DNA from: Impatiens glandulifera
Lineage: Eukaryota > Streptophyta > Magnoliopsida > Ericales > Balsaminaceae
Direction of reading: 5' to 3'
DNA: 64,000 bases
NCBI RefSeq assembly: GCF_907164915.1
Contig: NC_061866.1
Location: forward strand, 43,092,320-43,156,319
Shown: piece after piece, positions 22,401 to 36,021 of the stretch
How positions within the stretch are numbered: the first letter of the stretch is position 1
Layout of the letters: each line of letters opens with the position of its first letter
Made by a program: the position numbers and the translations under genes
Notes under the pieces: generated by a model
Databases searched by the model: none
The model's input: the letters and a program-made list of their open reading frames with translations, nothing else
Told to the model about the DNA's origin: nothing

Positions 22401-25400
22401 AAATGGTTTTATGTCTCTGCCCCCAACAAATTAAAGTACCTTATCTATATAGGTTCTAAAGTTTAGGTTAGTTTGGTTTGGTCCAAAACAGCCTAGATAC
22501 ATGCTTGCACGTTCTATATGGAGTTGATCCCACCACGAAAAGAAGTGGATCTGGTATTACTGACTCTTGTGGTCTGTTTGGGTTTTATTATAATAGTCAT
22601 GAAAAGAAAGTAAAATGTATTAGATAGTGGAGGCAATAAATTAAAGATTTCAAACTTTTTTTTTAATTTAATTGTGATAAGAATTGTTTAAACACAACAA
22701 CAATGTAGATACTCAAGAAAAACGAATAATTTCTCGACCAACTCTATCGGTTTCCGGGACGAGATAAGAAAATGTTATAATACTAACGTTATGAATGATA
22801 AGCATCGGACGAATACGATCGTTGAAAATCCGAATTTTACGGCAACTCCGAAATACTCTGATATCATTTAATGAATTTCAATCCCACCCTACAAAAGATT
22901 ACATAAGTAAACCTATTCCAAAAATACAACATGTCTTACCTAATACCATTTTTTTTAATGAAGCCACAAGAATCCCAATTAAACAAAAATTTGATTGCTA
23001 GTTAATCAGATAAATTTCTAAAAACCAAATCTTTTATAAAGGACAAAAAGATTGTCCATACTTTTCTCTTTTTATTTTTATATTTGTTTGCTCCTTATTT
23101 AACTCAGATTTTAATTAAACTCAAGGTATACTATTAACATTTATGTTTGTAATGGTTTAATGAAAATATTTGCCTAAAAAGTAAAATTTTCCACTAAAAT
23201 TCAATTTACTATTACAAATTTACTCTTTACAAAATTTTAGTGGGTTAAATCATTTTAATCTTATATACTCTTACAATTCCATTTTACAGTCCATTCTTGG
23301 AGGCAATCTAAATAATAGGAGTTTACATCTAACTTTGACTAATTATACCCTCAAGTTTTATGAAGTTGGAAGATTTTGAAAAGGGTAATAAAAGAATGAG
23401 ACTTCGTTTAGATGCTGATCTAAACTCTTTTCGACGAGTAATTTCACTTTGAACAAATTTCAGAAGTCTTTTTATTTTTCTGAGATTTTTGTTGATTTTA
23501 TATTCGTTTAATTTCGGTTTGTGATTAACTTATGACCATCAATGTTATAATTTGAATGATATTGTTTTTGTTGGATGTTTCTCAGAAATTTGATATCTTT
23601 TGATAATTCAGTTTAATGATTATTTTTTCAACCAAAAAAAATGAACATTATAAGTTACTCCTAAAGAGGCCATGTGACACCTGCCAATGTCATCCTTTTT
23701 GGTTGATGAAAGAAGGATGTAAATTGGGTTGGAATGGGCATTATTAAAGTTAAGTGTTTCTTTTTCAAATGTTCACAAATCTTTCAAGGAGTGGCTGTCA
23801 CTTGTGTGGCCCAACATTAATTTTCATCCCAATTCAGCATCTTTCTGATAAAAGTAACATTTTCATGGCTGCAAGTAGTAGATCTTTGATATCAGAATGT
23901 GTTCTTCAATTCATTCTCATTCTCTTATATTCTAATCTTATTAGCTGCATAAAAACTGGTTAAAAAAAGGGTTTTTCCTTACAAAGATATATCCATGTTT
24001 AGATTCAACTTCATTATTATATATACAAGAGGAGTACTAAAAGATGGAGAAGTTTTATCGTGTGTTCTTATCGACGATAACTGGCAAAGTAGGGGATCGA
24101 GATTCGACTATAATTGACCATAACATCTGCACATCCTCACACGGGCATGATTTGACATCTTCATACAATAAGTATATACCACTTTCTGCCAATCAAAAAT
24201 CGAAACCATGAACTCTTGAGAAAGGAAAAAGGATGAAATGTTGGTAAATTCTAGGATGCATTACTTACTTGTCTTCCTTTGTGCCAAACTAAGACGAAAC
24301 CATAGCTTCTTCAATGGTGAAAAAAGGGATTGCAGCCAATTATTACCCATCTGGTTAGTTCATTGAAGATCAAAAATTGATATTATTATTTTTAAGAAAG
24401 ATTTTGCTTAGATATTGAAATTGTTCTTCAACTTAAAGAAATGAATTTAGGTCATGGTTGCTATGTCAATGTCATATATTTTCTACTTGTAGCAGAAGAT
24501 GCCATCTTACCTATCTATACTTATTATTAATAGCTTAAATTGAACTTGTCTTCATCTTTCTCATTTAAATATTTCTTTTTGTTCAACCTTACAATTCCAC
24601 ATGTACAGATATCACTAGCTCTAGGGAAAAAATAAAAATCAAATAAAATCTTTCACTTTAATATTAGACAGATATGCCCATCAAAATATTATTTTTATGT
24701 TTCTCCATATTAAATTACCAATTCTACCGACAATAGGATTATTCTTAAGACACATTGCATTACCTTCCTTATTTGTTACTTTTACATTTTTTTGGAAAAT
24801 CAAAACAAATCATATTTTATAAAATAAATTACTTTTTCATTAACCTTGTCCAGAGCTCATGTTCCTCTTATCAGAGGTAAAGAGCCCTATGGCTAGTTTG
24901 TTTAAGTTACTTTGGGAACTCAATTTTTCCGCTCTAAAGAGATTCCGTGAATTAAATTTTTCACCGAGATTGAATTTATGATGGAATTTGCAATCTAACG
25001 TTTCCTTTCCTTGGTCTATGATTTGAAAGAACTAAAAAAATAATCATAGGACAAAGTACAAACTAAAAACAACCGAAATCATTCGATTGAAATCCAGATA
25101 AGAAATAGTCGGTTAAAATTTCACCTAATTTAGTTAAATAATTTTGTACTAAATGAAAACAAAATTATTTTCATTCTTACCATTTGAAGAGATGATTGTG
25201 ACTATGATCACGATACAATACTAAGTTTTAAAATGTTTAAATGTAATATTGATAATGGATTCAAATTTTGTTTCGTTTGGTATTGATATTTACTAATACA
25301 CTATTAACAACCAGTGAAAGGTCTTACAAATGTATATAATTTTATCCCCTCTTTTTGTTTTGCGACAATAAAAGGTGGATACTAACCCTAAATTCCTGGG

Positions 25401-25428
25401 TTCTAGCTAATCAGGCGGTAAGTTCTAC
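22401..25428. other. Gene-free AT-rich stretch
   Basis: I see no exon-like sequence, RNA gene or clear element. Short open frames near 22795 and 23754 have no family features. The composition is ordinary AT-rich intergenic DNA. Confidence 0.55.
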
Positions 25429-26530
25429 ACTTTTTTTTAGAAAACAACTTAGTGCCATTTCATTAAAAAAAAACAAAAAGAAAAAAAAACATACAAAAGT
25501 TTAAGATCAGATCTAGACAATTTCTAGATTTGACAATGAAACAAAAATTGAATTACAAACAACAACAATCAATTAGCGCCTATAACATTTTTATTTTGAT
25601 TATGCTTGTGACTTTCTCAAACGAAATATTTCATATCTGACGGAGATTTATATTCTCTTCATTGCTTTCGATTCCTCTCCATGAATGAATAAGTGCATTT
25701 TCATCTGAAGTTATATCTCCCCAGATATCTTCAATAATTCTACTTCTTCCACTGTAAGTTCTTGAATTTCTTTTTTTCCAGATATTGTAGATTACTATTC
25801 CAAAGTAACATTTCAACATACTTACATGGAAGGACCTTCCTTTTGCTTTATTCTTCATCCATTCTTAGATTTCTTCCCATGTTCTAGAAAAGTTGATGAT
25901 GTTCATATTTGCAACATACCTCCTCCAAAATTATATTACAAAAGAGCATTCCCCAAATAAATGAAATAAATGGTTTATGTTTTTCTCAACTCCCGAACAT
26001 AGGACACGGTTGATATCAGAAATGTTTATGTATTTTCAAATTATATCTTTTGTTGTCAACATTTTCCTATATACCAGTCAGAGAATAAATTGGTGACGAT
26101 AAATAATCTTTGGAGACCATACCACATTATGTCAATCTACCTCATGTCCTCTTATTCTAATCATTTCCCATGACTTTCATGTATTGAACTTTTTATAACT
26201 TTCTGTTTTCTAGCATATTTCATCATTTATTTTATTGAGTTGGTTCTGCCTCATTAGGTTTAGGAGTCTATCACCTTCTGAAATACGCCCCAGAAGTGAA
26301 TCAATTTACCTTCATAGACGTCTCTAAATGAGTACTTGATGCATTCTCTTCTAATTCTGCATCCTTGCATTTCTTCTTTGAATATAATGAGAATATTATC
26401 CAGCCAAGGATAATGCCAAAATGGTATCCCTCTTCCATTTCCAATTGTGGTTTGCACCATTTGAAAGACATTTTTTTCTTGTTTTTAGGATCTTCTTCAA
26501 TGACCATGTCATTCATTCATTGATGTTTCG
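25429..26530 (-). mobile_element. 5'-truncated LINE (L1-type) remnant
   Basis: On the minus strand, decayed reading frames resemble the C-terminal end of plant L1 reverse transcriptase. First comes a GNGRGIPFWHYPWL block (about 26440-26400), then a zf-RVT-like region with frameshifts, then IYNIWKKRNSRTYSGRSR (about 25790-25740). A T-run at 25429-25440 on the + strand could be the 3' poly(A) tail. It is clearly a dead copy, and closely related to 55543-56287. Confidence 0.8.
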
Positions 26531-28716
26531 TGTTTAGATATTCTGCTCTTCTTTCATAAATCTTGTATGCACCCATTTGACCCACAAGGAGTCCACTTTC
26601 TACTCCAACTCCCATAAGCTCTCTTGATGGTGAGAGTTTTGTTCCATTCAACAAAGTTTTGTGCTTTGTTAAATGGTTAAGTGTGTTTGTGGACTACATA
26701 CTTAATCCGTTGTTCCATTTTTTTTTTGGTTTTTTTCCCAAAAATATGTATATAATTTTTTTTTAAGAGTGTTTGAAATTCGATTCTCATTAACAAAGTA
26801 AGTGATAAATATAATGATAGTTTCTAATTTATTTTGAAAAATAAACTTTTATTTAAAATAATAATAATAAATTAAAAAATGATTTGTTCTAAAAGATGGA
26901 TATTTTTTAGTAGGCAAAGTGAAGTCCAATTATAAAAAAAAAAATATACATAAATTTTGAAGTAAAGTGTAGTTTGGGACCTTGGGTTAAGATTTGGGCC
27001 GCCATAATGCTACTGAGATAGATCTGATTATAGGCCCAATTGATTATTACTAAAATCTAACCAAATATATTGGGCTCATTCACAAAAAAAAAAAATCTAT
27101 ATAAATATAAAATTATCGTCCCAATTTTTTCTTAAAATGTTTAATAAAAAAAACTAATGTTTTGCAGTGTGTTGTTGGCTATTGTTATTTATTTTTAAAA
27201 TTTTGTATTAATATTTCTATATTTTATAATCTAGGATTTTAATTTGAATTCAGAATTTGAGAGGAGGTAGATATACTTTAATTAATGATGTGCTTGTTTA
27301 GTTATATTTATACATTTTGTTTTCATTTTTTTAAAATCAAAATTGTGAAATTTAGTTTAATTAGACTGGTTCATTTAACCTAGACCTGGGACTTGTTTGA
27401 GGAACTGGGATTTTGGATTTTATTTAGGCTTTTCTCAAAAAACCTATGTTTGATGAAACTCAAAAAAATCAGTTTTTAATATAACATAAAATATTTAAGT
27501 ATAATTTTGATATTTAAATTATTTAAATGATTAATTAGATAAATAATATGATTGTTAAATTTTAAGATAAAACTTAATTTTATCTCAATAATCAACCATC
27601 AAACAAGGCCCTAACCTTAATTGGTCGAAAATTTGTAAAATAAAAAATAACAATGCAGAGAAAAAGTTGCAATCATAGTCCTTTGACTGAAACAAACGTA
27701 CTAATTTGTTTTACATTAATTTTATTTTATTTTATTTTTTACTAAAATTTGAGTTTAAGAATTCAAAATTCTCAATCATTCGATTTTGTTGATGAAATGA
27801 GTATGGACTTTCTTAACCCTACATTTAAAAGAAATAATAATTAATAAAAAAACAAACAGCCCTTAATAAAGATAGCAAAAAGAGTGATCTTGAGTGTGTT
27901 TGTTTCTGGTCAACTATAAATGTCTTCTGTCACAACTTTTGTAATACTCATTAATCATTGCTATTGCGTGATGAAAAAAGTTGCATAATTTATTATTCTT
28001 TTATTTAAGAATTTTAATTGATTTTGTTTTTAATTATTTCATAAATAAAGTTGTTTAAAATTTTAATTGTTATAATAATTTTTTTATATGTAAAATTTAA
28101 ATTTTATAAAAATAAAAATAAATATTTTGATATTTTAATTAATAAATTACATAATTAAAAATAAATAAAATGTAATAAATATTTTTCTTACAAAATCACT
28201 AAATTCAACATAAGAGAAAGATCTTGTGATTGTTTTTATATGGGTTTTGTCCAAAGAAGAAAAAAGTATGGGTTGAAAAATTAGTGTGACTTTTTAATTT
28301 ATTAAATTACTATTGGAAATTTTTTTTAAAATAAAATAAATGTATTTTAATATTTAAGTTGATAAAATAAGTGATTTAATAGTTAAAATAATTTGATTTG
28401 TTAGTTAATTTAAAATGAGGTGCACTTACAAAATAGTACTTGTGATGGGCTTAAGAATAATGGACAAATTATAAATAGAATTAATGAATAAATGTAGGTT
28501 TTGTTATTTTTTTAATAATTAGAGAAAAAATAGTGAATTAAATTAAAAAATTAAAAAATTAAAAAATTATAGGATAATGTCATAATTCATTAACGTAAAA
28601 AAAAAGCAAGATAGGCTATGCCCTAAGATAAATCCTCCGAGTATGTGATAGAGATAATTTATAAATTTTGATAAAATTCTAAAGTAATCTAAAAAATCCA
28701 CATCCAAGAGCTCTTA
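26531..28716. other. Gene-free AT-rich stretch with small repeats
   Basis: No coding evidence. It contains a MITE-like element (27388-27612) and a degenerate copy of the dispersed repeat seen at 1105-1336 (about 28465-28650). Confidence 0.55.
27388..27612. mobile_element. 225-bp MITE-like element, hAT-type ends
   Basis: The left end GGGACTTGTTTGAGG and right end CATCAAACAAGGCCC are imperfect inverted repeats. The interior is extremely AT-rich without coding potential. GGGCCTTGTTTG-type ends are common in plant hAT MITEs, though the class is inferred. No clean target duplication was found. Confidence 0.5.
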
Positions 28717-29032
28717 GGGAAATTTGATGAAATAACTTTAAAGAATTACTTATTTGCATATGTGGTCACCCCATAATTTTTATTACTTTGGTGATTATTT
28801 TATTTTTTTGGACGAAAATACCCTTATCGCGAAAAATATGAAAAGTCCAGAATACTTTTACTATTTAATATAACTTGGGCATATTTTTTTAATTTCTTTT
28901 CTTCTCTTTCTCTCTCTTCCCGCTCTTCTCCTCCTTCTCTCTAACCCTAAACGGCGGCAACGATCTTCGACAATGGCGACAGCGATATTCGACGACGGAC
29001 AATGAGCACGACAAGCACGGGAACTGTTCCAC

Positions 29033-29614
29033 ATGGTACGTTTGTTGTTTGTTGTTTATTGTTTATTGTTTATTTAATTGAAATGGACATCCTGTATTCG
29101 ATTCTAAATCACATTCACTGTTGTTGTTTATTGTTTATCCGATGAGACTTCACGTTTCGCGAAGGGCTTCATTAATCCAATCTTAGGCGAAGATATTGAA
29201 AGAAATGGGTCTGGATTCAGTGAAGAAGTACTTACATCAAGACGGAAATCGGCTAAGCACCGACGTTATAGATGGTATGCCACCAAAATTCATCGAGCCC
29301 TTCATTATGCAAGGTCTCCATCTCAATCTTGTAGAGGCCAGATGAATCGTCTGTTCCATGAAAGTACCCCCTCGTTTATTGGTACGACTTCTTAAATATA
29401 TAATTAGGTGTTTCCTTATCTCCGTTTAGATTGATCGATTCTTCATTTATTATTAATGAAGAACACTGGGAATTTCTTGCACGGAGGAACTACTACTGCT
29501 CTTGTTGATGTGGTTGGTTCGGCTGTTATATGCACCGTCGATACATCTCATACCGGAGTTTCTATTGAAATCAGTGTTTCATACTTGGATTTTTTCTTAT
29601 GTTGGTGTGAGTAG
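29033..29614 (+). pseudogene. Captured acyl-CoA thioesterase (hotdog fold, ACOT13-like) fragment
   Basis: Possible exons are 29033-29035 (ATG|GTACGT), 29187-29381 and 29462-29614. Exon 2 encodes a block around MPPKFIEPFIMQGLHLNLVEA, then an in-frame TGA (29343-29345), then IVCSMKVPPRLL. Exon 3 encodes NTGNFLHGGTTTALVDVVGSA with the HGG motif of the 4HBT/PaaI-type thioesterase family, then SIEISVSYLD, before running into non-homologous sequence and a stop. The premature stop and lost C terminus make it non-functional. Retention of exon-intron structure indicates DNA-level capture. The family call rests on motif recognition. Confidence 0.8.
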
Positions 29615-30099
29615 TTAGTTTTTTCTCCTCTTTGATTTCATTTTGTAGATAGGGTTTCTCTCAATAGTCAATACAATTGAGTTGTTTTCATTTAGGTGTT
29701 ATATAATTATATGTTAAAGGGTTTTTTTTGTAGAATTGCATTTTGAAAGGGGGGAGACATAGAAAAATTAAGATTGGACTTGTATAAACTTCCCTTCATA
29801 TTAGGGGCTTTAATCCAATTTACATTATTAAACCTAATCCTAATGGAAATCAAAATAAGCTATAATAAAACTAACATAATTATCCTAAGTACTATTACTA
29901 ATGATCGACCTATCAAAACCCTAATCTCTATTTCATATCAACTTTTATTTGTTTGTTAGTAGAAAAGCTTAGAAGTGCCATTTGCTTTCATTGATTCTAA
30001 GTTAGCAATCTTCTAATACCTGGTTTGATAAGCTTTTATTAGATAATGTTCTATTTGTTTGTTCAATTGGTCTATTGTTGATAAAATTACAAGATTTTC

Positions 30100-30222
30100 T
30101 TTCACGGCTTTGATCATATCCTCAAGATGAACATCGCTTAAACCAAAGTCTTTGCACGCATGTTGAAGCTCGTCGACAGTTATGAGACCGCTTCCATCTT
30201 TGTCAAAGTAGGAAAACGCAAG
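30100..30222 (-). pseudogene. Captured CDPK EF-hand exon fragment
   Basis: On the minus strand the frame reads [19 protein letters not shown], followed by [19 protein letters not shown]. The loop [12 protein letters not shown] is a canonical 12-residue calcium-binding EF-hand (Asp1, Asp3, Ser5, Glu12), in the context typical of plant calcium-dependent protein kinases. Only this short piece is present, without kinase domain or further EF-hands. It lies opposite in strand to the thioesterase fragment, which suggests a separate capture. Confidence 0.75.
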
Positions 30223-30779
30223 ACACCAAATTATCTTCCCTTTCTAACTTGTTCAAGTACTAGCACCAACACTATAGATGTCCATGCCTTCTCAGAGCTG
30301 TATTCTCCAGGACTGTATCATATGATCCATCCCATTTCTTCGTTGTATTTTGGTCTAGACCTTTCACCATACATCTCATTCTTTTGGGGGAACAATAATG
30401 CAGGATGCTGAAGTTGTAAGCTACATGTCTAATTTCAATGTTGATAGATGGAACAATATGGGGACTTATTTGCTTACTCGAAAACCACCTGTTAACTCTT
30501 CTTCTATCACTAGAAGGCTGGCTATCATATATTCTAAAGTTGGTCCCAATGATATCCGAACTGTAAAACCATACAATAACCAACAATTTATCAGCAAAAC
30601 ATCACCCCCATATACATTTTTCACTAACCGGACCTTCCTTACCTTATCTTTCCAACATAGGTATTACTTCCTTGAGATATTTCATCAGCATTAAGCGATA
30701 TAATATACTCAGTGTGCCATGGTTTTTTTCTCTAGTTGCTGGTAATGGAACAAAGAGAAGTAAGAACCAAAAGTAAATC

Positions 30780-30850
30780 CCTTCGCGAAACGTGAAGGCC
30801 CTTTGCGAAACGTGAAAACCCTTCGCGAAACGTGAAGGCGCTTCGCGAGA
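30780..30850. repeat. Subterminal CTTCGCGAAACGTGAAGG repeats
   Basis: Three tandem CCCTT(C/T)GCGAAACGTGAA units and a partial fourth lie in the right half of the second MULE. A related CACGTTTCGCGAAGGG occurs near 29152 on the left side. Confidence 0.8.
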
Positions 30851-31875
30851 AGCCCAATCGCGAGAATCAAGTGAATCTTCTCTCAAACGGAACCGAATCA
30901 GAGCATCATCAACTACAAACATCATCATCGACAAGATAACAAACCAAGATGAATAGTAAGATGAATAATAAGAAAACCTAATGGTTTAAGGTTTAAAGAT
31001 GAACATAATGAATATAAGAACATAAATCGATCCAATCACCTGATATTAGAACGGGTTTTCGTTGTCGATCTGTATAATGTATTCGTTTAGGGTTCCGTTG
31101 CCGTACCGTCGCAAAAAGAGAGAAGAGAGAAAAGAGAGAAAGAAAAAATAACGAAATGAAAAAATTTGAGTATTTATATATATAAAAAATCCTTTCGCGA
31201 AACGCGAAGTCTATTCGCGTTATGCGATAAAGGTATTTTCGTCCAAACAAAATAAAGTGGTTAACAGAGCAATAAAAATTAAAGGATGACCACAAATGCA
31301 AATAAGTCATTCTTTAGGGAAATTTCGTCAAATTTCCCAGCACTTATAGTTCTTAAACAAACAAATCATAATTTTAACTGTGATATATATTTTATTATTA
31401 TTTTAAATTAGAAAATTAACATAATTCATAATTCAATATCAAGGGGCGATGAAGTTTCCTAGTTTCGGATATTACAAATATAATTCATATGCAGTTTTTA
31501 TTATCAGAATTGTCACACGATATTTTTCTCCGACTAGTTGTTGTTGTGTTATTTACCCTTAAATATTAATAAACATAATTAATTATATCATATCATTAAT
31601 ATATTTATTTATTATTCATGTTTTATTACTTTTTTTTAATAGTATACATTTTCAATGTATTACCATCGATGTTCTAAATGGCGGTAGACGGTAAATGACT
31701 GTCTACTACCTTGGTTGCCTAAGCGGTTAAATATTTTTACTATATAAGTATAAATAAATTTAAATATAAATATAATATAAATATATTCTATAAGTATTAT
31801 TTCACCAAAAGTTCAAATTAATATTCATAATATATTTAACATAGTATTTAGAAGAGGTGATTCATGAGAAATCAA

Positions 31876-32145
31876 GGCCTTGTTCGTATTTGGGTTTTCA
31901 AAATAACCCAACCAAATCAATTGTCACTTCACTCCCCCTCTCATCCTTCAAATCAATTAAGTCATTAACCAAAATACTAAAATACTATCTATTTTAAATT
32001 ATAATTATTTATTTTATTTATATATATCAATACCCTTTAAGTCTTTTTACCAAAAAACATCATCATTTCCTCAAAATTATCACCAATCATTACCAATAAT
32101 CATTTTTCTCTCTTTCCAGGTTCTTTAAATAACCTGAACCGAAAA
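31876..32145. mobile_element. MITE-like element (GGCCTTGTTCG ends), copy 1
   Basis: The left end GGCCTTGTTCGTATTTGGGT and right end AATAACCTGAACCGAA are imperfect inverted repeats around a non-coding AT-rich core. Much of the core (CCAAAATACTAAAATAC..., TAAGTCTTTTTACCAAAAAA) recurs at about 37633-37890, which supports a repeat family. Confidence 0.45.
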
Positions 32146-33724
32146 TGATTGATGTTTTTTGGACCATGGAGATAAAACAACGAAAAATGAATATATATAT
32201 ATATAGCGGGTGTAGGACATTCTACTGTGAGTTAAAACTTTTACAAATTGAACATTAAAATAATTTGAGTTATTTAAGAAGTGAATGGAATAATGGTGAG
32301 GAAGTGATTTGCTTTTTAATTGAAAGACATAAAAATAATTAAAAATATAAAATATTTTAGTATTTTAATAAATAAATTGAATATGTAATGAATAAGAGAA
32401 TAAAATAATGTTTAATTATATTGTGATTATTTAAATAACTTAAACCTAACCAGATCTTTATATTTATTTTTAAATCTATGTCAAAAAATTATTTAAATTC
32501 AATAATTATATAAAAAACACAAATTCATATTATTTCTTTATCTGCAATAATAATAAACTGAATTTGTCTAGCAATATTTTTATTCACTCTTCATATCTTT
32601 TATTACTCTCTAATAAATTAAATTGTGAATAAATTCATACATATTTAAAAGAATAAGTTGAATCTTATTCCATTTCTTTCATGCAACGGTTCGATTCCCT
32701 TGAAGATTAAAGGGAAAAGCTAATAAGATCATATTTCTTTGTTACTTTGTCCATGTCTATAGCCTATTTGGAATAATTTTATTTTGAATTTTGTGGCTAC
32801 TTTATTTTTATTTTTAATCAAAACACTAGTCGTTCATGATATGATATTATGATTATTTTTTTTATTGGACATAACACAAAGTATTCTATGCATTGATGTT
32901 TAAAATGACTTATTGAAATGTATGTCAATAACAAAAATAATAGTTAAATGTAATAAGTTCTTAATAAATAAATATGCTAACTAATTAGTACAATTTAATC
33001 ATGACTGTATATTTAAAAGTATAGGTTAATTAGGGTTTGTAAGAATGTTAATTATTAATAATTAGTTGGTAAGAACACTTTATAAGTTAAGTGGAGTCTT
33101 GTTTACAACTAATTAATATCTAAATTAAATGATTACTTTCCTTTTTTGCCATCACACTTTCCCTTTCTCCAACGTTAATATTTCATCTTTCCACTATCTA
33201 TTAAAATTCAACTCATATGTCACTTTTCCCTCATAAAATAAAAATTAAATCAGCTTTATTTGTTTTCCATTATTATGCATATATAAATTTGTTATTTTTA
33301 ATACGTTTAATAATATTCATTTATTTGAATCATTTTTACATTTATTTATTTCAAACATTTACTATATAGAATAAGATTAAATTCTTATTCGATGTCATCT
33401 TCGTTACTTCCCAAATGAAGAGGTTATTGTGAGCCTTCTAAAGAGTCCATATCCCTCTAGCCGGTGGAGTTAGTTCTTACCTCTTCTTTTGCTTACTGTT
33501 TTAGGAATATAAAGATTAGTCTACATACTAGATGAAGAGCCCTTGTGACGCCTAGTCTTCAAGTTCTTCTTCAATGTCTATTGTAACTTACTCCAATGTC
33601 ACCTTGTTTTTATCTTATTTTTGAACCAGAACATCGTTTGCGCTGCTGTGCCTAACTAAAATCTCTTGACTGAGCTCAAAAAGGAAGAAGCTTGCAATAC
33701 TTTCGGGGTGTTATTCTTAGACTT

Positions 33725-33925
33725 CAGGGACGAATCCAAGATTTATAATTGGGGAGGGTTTGAATAAATTTAGGAAAAACTTAAAAAAACAACGAGCAAA
33801 TTTTAGATAAAACGAGTTGATAAAAATAAGTTTTACCATTTTTAATGATTTGATAAATAAACAGTGAAGAAATTAAGAGGTGATGTCACATTTCTATAGT
33901 AATATTTTTTTTCCCGGTTAATTGG
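33725..33925. repeat. Second copy of the CAGGGACGAATCCA dispersed repeat
   Basis: Starts CAGGGACGAATCCAAG and shares the order of motifs (GGG...AAACTTAAAAAA, GATGTCACATTTCTATA) with the copy near 1105-1336. Non-coding and degenerate. Confidence 0.35.
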
Positions 33926-34700
33926 AAGGTTCATATAGTTTTATTTTGTAGGAGATGACAAAATATCAATAAATAAATAAAAAGACCCGAAAATAATGTT
34001 TTGTAAAGAAGCACGTGAAGACATTTAAACTAAAGTTATTAGCATTTGTCTTAATGATTGTCATTTTTCCTTAATATCGGTCTATTCTTTTGGGAAGTTA
34101 AGATGACTCGTATATGTTATATTTTATTTATATGGAATAATTTATTCGATAAAATTATTTTAATAATTTATTACGCAATTTTGTCAATTCTATATAAAAA
34201 AGAATAATTTTTTTTATGTATTCATATGATTAAAAAAACGTGGGATTTGAATTCATCGCTCAAATATTAATTAGAAGGGACAGTATATTAAATATTAATA
34301 TTATATTTTTTTTTATTGAAAAGGAATTAGGGAAATAAGAAAAATCAAAGATGACTAGCAAAAAAAACAGTTTATGAGGAAGTAATATATGGTAGCGTTT
34401 GTTAGATGGTATTAGTTATATAGGTATTAATTGTATGTGTTATAAGTTATAAGGGGTATTAAGAGGTATAAGTTATATATGTTATTTGTATTTGGTTGAA
34501 AGTATAAGAGGGTTATAAATTGTATAAATTTTATAAATTTTTGTTTGGTTGGTAGTATAAAATATTGTATAAAATGTAAAAGACATTTTTGCCCCTTTAT
34601 ATTTATATAAATTTAATTTAATTGTTAAATTAATATTTACTTAATTTTTTTTATTATTTCTCTTTATTAATTTTTTTTATTATTTCTTGTAATGCTTGTA

Positions 34701-34841
34701 ATTTGTGAACACATTTTGTGTTAGGTTATAAAATAATATTATCATAAATTTGTGAACACATCTTGTGCTATGTTATAAAATAATGTTACCATAAATTTAT
34801 GAACACATTTTGTGCTATGTTATAAAATGATGTTAACAAAG
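34701..34841. repeat. Three 47-bp tandem repeats
   Basis: ATTTGTGAACACATTTTGTG-type units start at 34701, 34748 and 34795 (period exactly 47), with a few substitutions between copies. They lie inside the 34391-35679 element. Confidence 0.9.
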
Positions 34842-35541
34842 ATAGTTCTTTGTTCAGGTTCAATATTGAAACTTTATTTTTTACCTATAGTTTTTTTTTT
34901 TACTTATTTGTTCATGGGAAAGTCTTACACTCTTTAGGATCTCGTTTAAGAATTAAATTTATTACCACTATATTAAATCATGACTATAGTAATAAATAAT
35001 TTTCTTTTATCTAATTTAAAAATATATCTAGTTGATAAAATAAAATGATTGACAACCAAGTTGCTCACACTACTCACATAATTAATAGGATTGACACCAT
35101 ATATTATTTTCTTTAATAACAAAGTTAAATAGATTTAGCAAATTATAATTAAAAATGTGTATTTAACATTAACATGTCAAATACAAATTATTTATTTCTC
35201 TTATCTGGTTTTTCTTTTTCTACATCATTAGTTCTTGCATGAACTAACCTTGATGTAGGCTCTTTTCCAATATTTTCATACTCTATATCATTAACTCGAT
35301 CTTTTTAAAATACAATACACCAATCTTCGTAAAATGGAAGATACTTGTCTATCGATCAATAATCAATGTACATTAGATCAATCTATTCAAAATAAAATTA
35401 TAAAATATAAAACTAAAATATAAAATAAATTAAAATATAACAATTTAAATATAAAAACAAATTTAAATATAATATGAAAAAAAAAAATGAGAAACGAGTG
35501 GGATAAATTTGAAAATAAATTTTTATACTATAACTGGTTTG

Positions 35542-35565
35542 ACTAGGTACAAATTTGTACCTAGT
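35542..35565. repeat. Perfect 24-bp palindrome
   Basis: ACTAGGTACAAA followed by its exact reverse complement TTTGTACCTAGT. It lies close to the right end of the 34391-35679 element and may be a subterminal binding site or a cruciform-prone spot. Confidence 0.95.
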
Positions 35566-35677
35566 TTGATATATAAAATATATAACCTCTAAATACTGTT
35601 TATATAAAAAATTTAACCAAACACTTAATCAAATATACTGTTTGAATTATTATCCTAATACTGCTGAACAAACACTG

Positions 35678-35811
<134 letters not shown>

Positions 35812-35816
35812 ATACA

Positions 35817-36021
35817 TGGACGGATCTAAGTCGTTGATCAAACAAATAAGGTGGTATTATTTTCTAATTTCTTATTATTTTTTAATTTAATATGTACACT
35901 ATTTTATTAATATAATTAAAAAAGAAATTCATAGTTGTATTTATAATTTCTTCTTTAAACTTTGTAGGACATTTAAAAAAATATTCAAGCATACCACCAT
36001 TTTATTTTATAGATCCGTCCA
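35817..36021. mobile_element. 205-bp MITE with perfect 12-bp TIRs
   Basis: TGGACGGATCTA (35817-35828) and its exact reverse complement TAGATCCGTCCA (36010-36021) bound a 205-bp AT-rich segment. Inverted similarity continues inward (GGTGGTAT). It has no coding capacity. The superfamily is uncertain. Confidence 0.7.

Larger units (their letters stand above)
28717..31338. mobile_element. 2.6-kb Pack-MULE-like element with captured gene fragments
   Basis: The ends start GGGAAATTTGATGAAAT at left and its near inverse at right, and inverted similarity continues for about 120 bp (ACTTATTTGCAT...GTGGTCA...GGACGAAAATACC). The first 17 bases are shared with the 8.8-kb MULE, so the two are related. The flanks AGCTCTTA and AGCACTTA suggest an eroded target duplication. 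Inside are a broken thioesterase gene (+), a CDPK EF-hand fragment (-) and other exon-like pieces, but no transposase. Subterminal CTTCGCGAAACGTGAAGG repeats echo the CGCG palindromes of the larger element. Confidence 0.82.
31339..34390. other. Gene-free AT-rich stretch with small repeats
   Basis: No coding evidence on either strand. It contains MITE-like repeats at about 31876-32145 and 33725-33925. Confidence 0.55.

Noticed and set aside
32685..32710. GGTTCGATTCCC resembling a tRNA T-arm
   Set aside because: No matching acceptor, D or anticodon arms upstream.
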